Below are positions 23,769 through 30,386 of a stretch of DNA of 37,526 nucleotides, one piece after another; the first letter of the stretch is position 1, and the number at the start of each line of letters is the position of its first letter. The notes beneath the pieces are model-generated. The model did no database searches and was not told the origin of the DNA. It worked only from the letters and a program-made list of their open reading frames with translations. This DNA is from Corynebacterium sp. Marseille-P3884. Its GTDB lineage: Bacteria > Actinomycetota > Actinomycetes > Mycobacteriales > Mycobacteriaceae. Made by a program: the position numbers and the translations under genes. The stretch covers positions 1 to 37,526 of the forward strand of contig NZ_JAGKSD010000022.1 of NCBI RefSeq assembly GCF_017942225.1. The letters are read 5' to 3'.

Positions 23769-25340
23769 ATGGTCACCGAACCCGTCGTGCGCACCACCGC
23801 TGGACTCGTCCGCGGCATTGTGGACCCGACGACGGGCATGCGCACATGGCGCGGCGTGCCGTTCGGTGCACCGACGGGCGGGGACGCGCGTTTCCGCGCC
23901 CCGCATCCGCCCGAGCCGTGGGACGGCGAGCACGATGCGAGCAGGTTCGCACACCCGGCGATGCAGGGCACGTACGGCTGGAATGACCGAGTCAAAGGCA
24001 CGGAAGATTGCCTGGTGCTCGACATCGTGCGCCCCGACACCGACGACGAGCTGCCGGTCGTGGTGTACATGCACGGCGGGACATTTCTGACTGGTTCCTC
24101 GCACGAGAAGGTGCTGCAGGGCCACCGCTTCGCGAAGGCGACGGACATCGTCTACGTGTCGATCAATTTCCGCCTTGGCGTGCTCGGCTACCTGGACCTG
24201 CGCTCGCTGGGCACCGATTGCGTGGCTAATCCGGGGACGATGGACCAGATTCTCGCGCTTCAGTGGGTGCGCGAGAATATCGCTGGCTTCGGCGGCGACC
24301 CTGAGCGCGTGACCATCATGGGCGAATCTGCGGGCGCGGCTTCCGTGACCACGCTGATGTCCTCGCCCCCGGCGCGCGGGCTGTTCCACGGCGCCGTCGC
24401 GCAATCCGCGCCCGCCGCCGCGGTCCACACTCGCATTCAGGCGGCAATGTGGGTGCGTAAGCTTCTCGACGGCATGGGGCTGTCCCGCCTCTCCACCCTC
24501 CAAGACCTGCGTGAGGTTGACGGTGAAGAGCTTGTCCGTGTGGGCAATTCGCTGCTCATCCGCAGCGGTGAGCTGCCGTATCTGAACCTCGCATTCATGC
24601 CCACCGTCGATGGTGAGGTGCTGCCCGCGCACCCGATCGACGTGTTCACGGCCGATGAGGAAGCGCCGGTGCCGCTCATCATCGGGTCGAATTCTGGCGA
24701 GGCCAGCTTCACCAAGGCGATGTACGTGTTCAACCGGTCCCGTGAACGCGCCGCGCGCCGCTTGCTCGAGGTATTCGATCCGGGGCATGCCGACGCGATC
24801 CTGGAGGCGTACAACGGCGCGCAGACCCGTTCCGATTTCGCCGAGCTCATCGCCGACGCCGTTTTCTGGGCACCCTCGGTGCGCCTGGCTACGGAGCACC
24901 GCCACGTCGCTGATGTGTGGATGTACCACTTCGACCACGCCGCCCCAGCGGTCAAGCGCCTCGGCATCGGGGCCGTGCACACCGCCGACTTGGAGGCAGT
25001 CTTCGGCGAACCGTATTCCAGTCCCGCCGGGATTTTGCAGCGCCTCGGCCCCCAGAGCGATTTCGAGACAGTCAGCGAGATGATGCAGCGCAACTGGGGC
25101 TCGTTCTTCCACACCGGGCAGGTCGGCGACGAATGGCCGGTCTACGGTTTCCGCTCCGAGGACGCCCCGGGCCGCGCCACCGCCGTGATCAGCGCCGACC
25201 CGAAGGTGGTGCGCGACCCGAAGGCGGAGAAGCGCCGCGCGTGGGAGGGCTTCAAATTCACCAGTTGGGGCACCGGCCGCCCGGAGGTGCTTGAAAGCGT
25301 CACCGATTTCCTCGGTCTCGAACCCGACGACGTGCTCTGA
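23769..25340 (+). CDS. Type-B carboxylesterase (alpha/beta hydrolase)
   Basis: A 523-residue carboxylesterase of the acetylcholinesterase/type-B family. The oxyanion-hole motif is VVVYMHGGTF (about residues 97-106), the nucleophile elbow is MGESAGAASV, an acidic candidate is in SNSGEASF, and GIGAVHTADLEAVFG supplies the catalytic histidine. No signal peptide is seen, so it is cytoplasmic. It hydrolyses carboxylic esters; the natural substrate is unknown. The ATG at 23769 is favoured over upstream in-frame codons because the family N-terminus (VVRTTAGLVRGI) starts here. It is divergent from the 308-residue protein gene, with a 160-base gap holding both promoters. Confidence 0.9.
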   Translation: MVTEPVVRTTAGLVRGIVDPTTGMRTWRGVPFGAPTGGDARFRAPHPPEPWDGEHDASRFAHPAMQGTYGWNDRVKGTEDCLVLDIVRPDTDDELPVVVYMHGGTFLTGSSHEKVLQGHRFAKATDIVYVSINFRLGVLGYLDLRSLGTDCVANPGTMDQILALQWVRENIAGFGGDPERVTIMGESAGAASVTTLMSSPPARGLFHGAVAQSAPAAAVHTRIQAAMWVRKLLDGMGLSRLSTLQDLREVDGEELVRVGNSLLIRSGELPYLNLAFMPTVDGEVLPAHPIDVFTADEEAPVPLIIGSNSGEASFTKAMYVFNRSRERAARRLLEVFDPGHADAILEAYNGAQTRSDFAELIADAVFWAPSVRLATEHRHVADVWMYHFDHAAPAVKRLGIGAVHTADLEAVFGEPYSSPAGILQRLGPQSDFETVSEMMQRNWGSFFHTGQVGDEWPVYGFRSEDAPGRATAVISADPKVVRDPKAEKRRAWEGFKFTSWGTGRPEVLESVTDFLGLEPDDVL

Positions 25341-25431
25341 CTCCATCGCGCGCGACGAGCCCATGAACGCATTAGTACGTGCAATCCTCGTTGATCCGGT
25401 GCGGTGCCAGGGGAACCTGGCTAGGCTAGGG

Positions 25432-25437
25432 TCGGCC
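25432..25437 (+). promoter_or_regulatory. Possible -10 box upstream of the acidic-protein gene
   Basis: TAGGCT, about 44 bases before the ATG. Unlike many neighbours this gene has a leader with a strong Shine-Dalgarno (AGGAGGGAG). Confidence 0.35.
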
Positions 25438-25481
25438 AGGCGGAACGCGTCTTAAAAATCCAGCAGGAGGGAGCTGCCGTC

Positions 25482-26381
25482 ATGAGCTTTTTCGAGGACA
25501 TCGCCGCAGGCCTCGACCGTGAAGGGATCGAGTCGCGCGTGCACGACGACACGATGTTCGTGCCAATCACCTCGGATGTGGAGATCCACTTCGTGGAGAT
25601 CGATCCGCTTCTTCCCGCTGCGAATGTGTACATCGCCGCCGCCGACGTCGACGAGGACGACGATGAATTCGAGACCGTGCTCGTCTCCGTGGTGTTCTCG
25701 GTGGAAGACGCCGTACAGACCGCGGTGAAGCACATGGCCACCGACCAGGTGATCACGGTGCTCAGCGACCTGCTGGAGGGCACCGACGAGCGCATCGGCG
25801 ACTTGGACTTCTTCCAGGACCCGGTCGACCCGAATCTGGTCCGCGCCGAAGTAGGCGACAATGCTGAGCTGCAGGTCCAGGTGGAACTGCAGGACGGCAC
25901 CCCGTGCGCGGCAGTCACCTTCATCGCGCTGCCGGAGTCCTACGACGACCTGCTGGACGACGCGATCGGCGAGCTGTGGGAGTCCGACGGCGACGCCGAG
26001 CTGACTGACGAAGACCGCGAGCGCCTTTTCGCCAGCCTTCACGCAGAGGCAGTCGCCGAAGTGGAGACCCTCGACCTGGGCGTCTTCTTCGACTTCGACC
26101 GCCTCTTCGACGTCCTGTCTCTCGCCGCCGACCACGCCGAGGACTGGGAATCCCAGCTCCTCCCGTTCGACGACGAAGACTTCGACGAGCCCGATGTCTA
26201 CGACATCTTCGGCGCCGACGACCCGGACGATGACGAAGACGAGGACACCGAAGACGACCTCGATGACCTCGACGATGATGAAGACGAGGACGACGAAGAC
26301 GATTTCGACGACTACGACCTCGACGATGATGAGGGCGACGACGAAGAGGACGAAGACGACGACACCGACGACGAGGACTAA
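25482..26381 (+). CDS. Conserved protein with extremely acidic C-terminal tail
   Basis: A 299-residue protein. Residues 1-225 form an ordered-looking, already acidic domain (MSFFEDIAAGLDREGIESRV...) that I do not recognise. The last 75 or so residues are almost only Asp and Glu with a few Tyr, Phe, Leu, Gly and Thr. The predicted pI is very low. No membrane segment or signal peptide is seen. A strong AGGAGGGAG precedes the ATG. Possible roles include binding basic partners or cations, but none is supported by motif. The TAA stop overlaps the TAG stop of the convergent 153-residue gene. Confidence 0.8.
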   Translation: MSFFEDIAAGLDREGIESRVHDDTMFVPITSDVEIHFVEIDPLLPAANVYIAAADVDEDDDEFETVLVSVVFSVEDAVQTAVKHMATDQVITVLSDLLEGTDERIGDLDFFQDPVDPNLVRAEVGDNAELQVQVELQDGTPCAAVTFIALPESYDDLLDDAIGELWESDGDAELTDEDRERLFASLHAEAVAEVETLDLGVFFDFDRLFDVLSLAADHAEDWESQLLPFDDEDFDEPDVYDIFGADDPDDDEDEDTEDDLDDLDDDEDEDDEDDFDDYDLDDDEGDDEEDEDDDTDDED

Positions 26382-26839
26382 GCGGCTGCTAGTCCCTCAA
26401 ACATGGAGGCGGGGGAGTAGACGGGCGTGAAGGTCCCGTCTACGAGCCAGACGAATGTGGTGCCGGTCGGGGAGTAGACCTCGTGGACGGCGCCGGCCAT
26501 GGACGACGGAACGAGGGCGCGGACCCAGGCCTCGGCGAGGTCGCGGTCGACGGTGATGCCGGTGACATCGGTGAAGCGGACCTCAATCAGATAAGCGGGG
26601 ACGTGGGATTCACCGAAGCCCTTGATGCGGGCTTGCGCGCGGGGTCCGACACGGCGGCGGGTGACCGCCGCCTTGAGCTGTGGTCCGTGGCCGATGCGTG
26701 GCAGCTCCCGTGTCGGTGGCCGCCACGCGGGTGTGGGGCGTGCGAGCGAGCGCGGGTGGTGGATCACTGCCTCGAAGCGGTTGAGGGCGTTGGAGTAGGT
26801 GGAGCGGATCTGCTGGGCAAGTTCTCGTGTGTTCGTCAT
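26378..26839 (-). CDS. Hypothetical protein, 153 residues
   Basis: No family is recognised. The protein has a helical N-terminus (MTNTRELAQQIRSTYSNALNRFEAVI), a basic proline/arginine-rich middle (residues 28-70), and a C-terminal part predicted as mixed alpha/beta (YLIEVRFTDVTGITVDRDLAEAWVRALVP, TTFVWLVDGTFTPVYS). No signal peptide is seen. TAATTT lies seven bases before the ATG, implying a leaderless transcript, and two LexA-like boxes lie about 45-72 bases upstream, so it could be damage-inducible (inference). It converges with the acidic-protein gene. Confidence 0.65.
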   Translation of the reverse strand: MTNTRELAQQIRSTYSNALNRFEAVIHHPRSLARPTPAWRPPTRELPRIGHGPQLKAAVTRRRVGPRAQARIKGFGESHVPAYLIEVRFTDVTGITVDRDLAEAWVRALVPSSMAGAVHEVYSPTGTTFVWLVDGTFTPVYSPASMFEGLAAA

Positions 26840-26846
26840 GGCTCAC

Positions 26847-26852
26847 AAATTA
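26847..26852 (-). promoter_or_regulatory. -10 box of 153-residue gene promoter
   Basis: TAATTT on the minus strand, seven bases before the ATG. Confidence 0.45.
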
Positions 26853-26883
26853 CGAAGCAACCCCGACACAACCGCACCTTCAT

Positions 26884-26911
26884 TCGAACACTATTTCGAA
26901 CAGGTGTTACA
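26884..26911. promoter_or_regulatory. Two overlapping LexA/SOS-box-like sites
   Basis: TCGAACACTATTTCGA (26884-26899) and TCGAACAGGTGTTACA (26896-26911) each match 12 of 14 fixed positions of the actinobacterial LexA pattern TCGAACANNTGTTCGA. They lie between the divergent 153-residue gene and MFS gene. Confidence 0.45.
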
Positions 26912-26948
26912 AAACTAAGCGCGACGTGGCTTTACGGACCGAAACGGG

Positions 26949-26954
26949 TAGCCT
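26949..26954 (+). promoter_or_regulatory. -10 box of MFS gene promoter
   Basis: TAGCCT, ten bases before the ATG; leader of only a few bases expected. Confidence 0.45.
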
Positions 26955-26964
26955 GTTGGGCGCT

Positions 26965-28242
26965 ATGACAACCCCCTCTAAGACCAGCCGTTGGGCTGCA
27001 CATCGGCATGCCCGCGCGGAAGCGAAGGCCGCGCGCGGACCGGTGCCGCCGATCCCGCAGGAGATCTGGGTGCTCGTGTCCGCGGCATTCCTCATCGCGC
27101 TCGGCTACGGACTGATCGCGCCGATCATCCCTCAGTTCGCGGAGAGCTTCGGTGTCTCGATGGCGGCGGCAGCGGCCGTGGTGTCGGTGTTCTCCGCAGC
27201 ACGGTTGGTGGGGGCTCCGGGGGCGGGACGGCTCGTCGATAAGCTCGGCTCGCGGAAGATCTACCTCTCCGGCCTCGTCATCGTTGCGGTGACCACTGGT
27301 TTGGTCGCTATCGCGCAGGAATATTGGCACATGATGGTGCTGCGTTTTCTGGCTGGGCTGGGGTCGACGATGTTCACGATTTCGGCGCAGGCGCTGATTG
27401 TGAAAGTCGCGCCACCGCAGATCCGCGGGCGGGCAAGTTCGACGTATGCGACGGCATTCCTGCTGGGCAATATCATCGGGCCGATCGCCGGCGCGGGTTT
27501 GTCGTTTTTGGGCATGCGCTGGCCGTTCGTGATCTACGGCATCGGCGTGGGCCTGGCCGCGTTCGTGGTGTGGGCGAAGCTGCCCAAATCCGACAACGAC
27601 GTCGACCGCGCCACGCGTCCGCCGATGCGTCTCGATGAGGCGCTTAGCCACCCCAGCTACCGGAGCTTGCTCGCGTCGATGTTCTCTCAGGGCTGGGTAA
27701 ATATGGGCGTGCGCGTGGCGGTCCTCCCGCTGTTTGCGGCGTCCGTGTTCGCGCACGGCGGTGCGATGGCTGGGCTTGCGCTCGCGGCGTTCGCCGCTGG
27801 TAACGCGGTGACGCTGCAGTTCTCCGGCAGGCTTGCAGACGACATCGGCCGCAAGCCCATGATCCTCACCGGCCTGGCAACCACCGTTGTCGCGACGGCG
27901 ACCCTCGGTTTCGCCACGAGCTTCTGGCCGCTGATCGCGCTGTCTGCCCTCGCCGGCGTCGGCGGCGGCCTGCTCGTGCCGAGCCAGCAGGCGACCTTAG
28001 CGGACATCATCGGCAACGACCGCTCCGGCGGTAAGGCACTGTCGTTGTTCCAGATGTGCGGTGACGCCGGCCAGGTCCTCGGCCCGATTGTGATCGGCGC
28101 GCTGGCGCAGTCCCACGGATTCCCCGTAGCCTTCGCCGTGTGCGGCGCCATCGCCGCGTGCGCCTTCACCGTCTGGGCGATCATGGGGCAGGAGACCCGT
28201 CCGAACCGGACAACCACACCAACCACCGCGAAGGAGCACTAA
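26965..28242 (+). CDS. MFS multidrug-type transporter
   Basis: A 425-residue major facilitator with about 12 membrane helices. The cytoplasmic loop motif RLVDKLGSRKIYL between helices 2 and 3 and its repeat RLADDIGRKPMIL in the second half are the MFS motif A signatures; NIIGPIAGAGLSFLG is a motif-C-like drug/H+ antiporter segment. The substrate is unknown. ATG 26965 starts a soluble basic N-terminus before helix 1; the longer frame to 26827 lies in the promoter region. The TAA overlaps the ATG of the nucleoside hydrolase gene by one base, so the pair is coupled and could form a nucleoside uptake/salvage unit (inference). Confidence 0.88.
   Translation: MTTPSKTSRWAAHRHARAEAKAARGPVPPIPQEIWVLVSAAFLIALGYGLIAPIIPQFAESFGVSMAAAAAVVSVFSAARLVGAPGAGRLVDKLGSRKIYLSGLVIVAVTTGLVAIAQEYWHMMVLRFLAGLGSTMFTISAQALIVKVAPPQIRGRASSTYATAFLLGNIIGPIAGAGLSFLGMRWPFVIYGIGVGLAAFVVWAKLPKSDNDVDRATRPPMRLDEALSHPSYRSLLASMFSQGWVNMGVRVAVLPLFAASVFAHGGAMAGLALAAFAAGNAVTLQFSGRLADDIGRKPMILTGLATTVVATATLGFATSFWPLIALSALAGVGGGLLVPSQQATLADIIGNDRSGGKALSLFQMCGDAGQVLGPIVIGALAQSHGFPVAFAVCGAIAACAFTVWAIMGQETRPNRTTTPTTAKEH
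27234..27244 (+). repeat. 11-mer word, copy 11
   Basis: In the MFS gene, read as Val-Asp-Lys within MFS motif A. Confidence 0.85.
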
Positions 28243-29246
28243 TGCGCATCATCTACGACTGCGACCCGGGCGTGGACGACACCTACGCGCTGATCTACCT
28301 CGCGGCCGCCGCGCACGCCGGCACGCACGAGCTCGAGTGCGTGACCACCACCAGCGGCAACGTCGACGCCGACCAGTGCGCGCGCAACGCCGCCTGGATC
28401 CTCACGCTCTGCGGCCTGCCGATCATCCCGCTCGCCGCCGGCGTCCCCGAACCCCTCGAGTGGGACCTCGTCACCACCCCGGAGACCCACGGCGACACCG
28501 GCCTGGGCTACGCGAACGCCCCCGACCGCCACGTTGAACACGACTGGGACACCTTATGGATCGACGCGATCGACCGCGGCACCGACGACCTCCACCTGAT
28601 TGTCACCGGCCCCATGACCAACCTCGCCGCCTTCCGCCGCCTCCACCCGGACCATTACGCGAAGCTGCGCCACATCACCGTCATGGGCGGGGCTTTCAAT
28701 TACCCCGGCAACACCACGCCCACCGCCGAGTGGAATTTCTGGGTCGACCCACACGCCGCCAAAGAAGTCTTCGCGAACGCCCCCGCACCGATCACCGTAT
28801 GCCCCCTCAACGCGACGGAGCAGATGCTCCTCACCCCCGAGCGCCTCGACCGCATCACACACACCCTCGGCACCGCCCCCATCGCCGAACAGCTTGACCC
28901 CATCACCCGCTTCTACTTCGAGTTCCACGAGGAGATGGGGGAGGGCTACCAGGCCCAGATCCACGACCTGTTCACCGTGCTCACCGCCACCGGCGCGATC
29001 ACCACCGACCCCCAGCTCACCACCATCGACATCGAAGCCGACAGCGAGCTGACCCGCGGCACCTCCGTCGCCGACACGAAGGACTTCTGGGAGCGCGACC
29101 CCAACGCCCGCATCATCACCCACACAGACACCGCCACCATCGAACACGCATGGACGCTTTTCGACGATGCCTCCCACATCCTCTCCCGCATCGCCGCCGG
29201 CGACGCTGCCCTGGAGAAGCTCCGGCACCTGCGGGCGGAGGATTAG
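28242..29246 (+). CDS. Inosine-uridine-preferring nucleoside hydrolase
   Basis: A 334-residue nucleoside N-ribohydrolase. IIYDCDPGVDDTYAL (residues 3-17) is the diagnostic DxDPGxDD calcium-binding motif, VTTTSGNVDADQCARNA follows, LIVTGPMTNLA and VMGGAFNYPGNTTPTAEWNFWVDPHAA (AExNxxxDPxAA signature) complete the active site. It splits ribonucleosides into base and ribose for salvage. Its ATG overlaps the MFS stop (TAATG) with AAGGAG inside the MFS tail. The TAG stop overlaps the stop of the convergent ParA-like gene. Confidence 0.93.
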   Translation: MRIIYDCDPGVDDTYALIYLAAAAHAGTHELECVTTTSGNVDADQCARNAAWILTLCGLPIIPLAAGVPEPLEWDLVTTPETHGDTGLGYANAPDRHVEHDWDTLWIDAIDRGTDDLHLIVTGPMTNLAAFRRLHPDHYAKLRHITVMGGAFNYPGNTTPTAEWNFWVDPHAAKEVFANAPAPITVCPLNATEQMLLTPERLDRITHTLGTAPIAEQLDPITRFYFEFHEEMGEGYQAQIHDLFTVLTATGAITTDPQLTTIDIEADSELTRGTSVADTKDFWERDPNARIITHTDTATIEHAWTLFDDASHILSRIAAGDAALEKLRHLRAED

Positions 29247-30310
29247 TTTGAGTTCAAACGCTCGAAAACTGTGTCAGCAATGCTCTTGATTTTCTCGGCG
29301 TAGCCATCTCGCTGTGCATTCGCGGAGCCCTTCAAGCCATCCTGGTATTTCAACTCCGCAATCGGTGAGTGCACATCCTGCGCGGTAGCCGGCATCGAAT
29401 GCATGTGGGGAACATGACCGAGCAGATACTCATCGTCGGATTGACCGAGCGTACTGCCGATCAGGCGAGCTTCATCGGCGAACTTATCTCGAAAACGCTC
29501 AAAGGCGCCAACGAGTTGTTCCTTACCGTTAGCCTTCTTCTTCACGTATTCGAGCGTCGTATAACCGAGGTATTTCAAGTTGTGGTCATTGTGCCCACCA
29601 AGGCGTAGGTTTCGAGATTTCTTCTCAAAGCTGGCGGAGAAAGACTTCCACGTCGCAATATTCGCTTCAGACATCTCGGAGTATTCGGCAACCCATTCAT
29701 CAAACCAACGGGCGAGGTTGCCGAATGCGTGATAGCTGAACAAGTCGGTTGCTGTTGGGGTGACAAATGCATCGCAGCCGAGAAGGACGGTTCGGTTGAA
29801 GGGACCAAGGCTCGGACCGACGTCGAAGAGGATGTAGTCATACCGGTCCTCATCTTCCATTGCGGTGACGAGCTGTCCGGCCCAATGGACGCGGCGGAAA
29901 GCAGCAGTTTCCCTGCTCAGTGCAGTTTGCCACGCAGCCGACATGACGTCTTCAATTTGAGAAAGCCGAGGATGGCCAGCCATCACATCGACTTTGAACC
30001 GCTCCGAGCGGTGGACCGGTATCTCCGTTTCAATCTCTGGTTCGCCCTCCCTCAGCGGGATGAAAACGCCGTAGACGGTTTTCAAGAGTGATTCCCGCCG
30101 GGCAATCTCTGGGTCGGGGTTACCGTCGTAGATTTCGTTCGTCTGACGCTCTGTCAGCATCAATTGCGTGGCGTTGCACTGAGGATCGCAGTCAACGTAA
30201 AGAACACGCTTTCCCTTGGTGGCGATGTTGTAGGCAACGTTCGTGGAGAGCGTCGTCTTGCCGACACCGCCTTTGTTGTTGAAGAAGCTAAGGGTCTTGA
30301 TGCTCGGCAT
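29243..30310 (-). CDS. Lone ParA-like Walker ATPase
   Basis: A 355-residue ParA/Soj/MinD-fold ATPase. TLSFFNNKGGVGKTTLSTNVAYNIATKGKRVLYVDCDPQCNAT (residues 6-48) contains the deviant Walker A and the CDPQ switch region; YDYILFDVGPSLGPFNRTVLLGCDAFVTPTATD is Walker B. The ATG at 30310 is chosen for the strong GGAGGA upstream; a longer frame begins at 30343. No parB gene or parS palindrome is nearby, so chromosome partition is unlikely. It lies on the same strand and downstream of the restriction helicase gene with a 76-base gap and its own operator-like repeat. Base composition is lower in GC than the surroundings, suggesting acquisition. A defence role is inference from context. Confidence 0.82.
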   Translation of the reverse strand: MPSIKTLSFFNNKGGVGKTTLSTNVAYNIATKGKRVLYVDCDPQCNATQLMLTERQTNEIYDGNPDPEIARRESLLKTVYGVFIPLREGEPEIETEIPVHRSERFKVDVMAGHPRLSQIEDVMSAAWQTALSRETAAFRRVHWAGQLVTAMEDEDRYDYILFDVGPSLGPFNRTVLLGCDAFVTPTATDLFSYHAFGNLARWFDEWVAEYSEMSEANIATWKSFSASFEKKSRNLRLGGHNDHNLKYLGYTTLEYVKKKANGKEQLVGAFERFRDKFADEARLIGSTLGQSDDEYLLGHVPHMHSMPATAQDVHSPIAELKYQDGLKGSANAQRDGYAEKIKSIADTVFERLNSN

Positions 30311-30325
30311 GTGTCCTCCGGAAAC

Positions 30326-30342
30326 TGTCTCAAGTTCAGACA
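30326..30342. promoter_or_regulatory. Operator-like inverted repeat upstream of parA-like gene
   Basis: TGTCTCAAGTTCAGACA has complementary five-base ends (TGTCT/AGACA). It lies 16-32 bases before the ParA-like start and just downstream of a TAGGTT -10 candidate, a position suited to autorepression. Confidence 0.4.
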
Positions 30343-30386
30343 CAAACCTAGGCGTTCAATCCAGGTACTGCACGTTCGGAGTGTCC

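Noticed and set aside
23609..24148. 180-codon N-terminal extension of the 308-residue protein
   Set aside because: It is antisense to the carboxylesterase and a strong ribosome-binding site marks ATG 23608.
29243..30310. ParA-like gene as a chromosomal or plasmid partition locus
   Set aside because: No parB gene, no parS site TGTTTCACGTGAAACA and no replication gene nearby.
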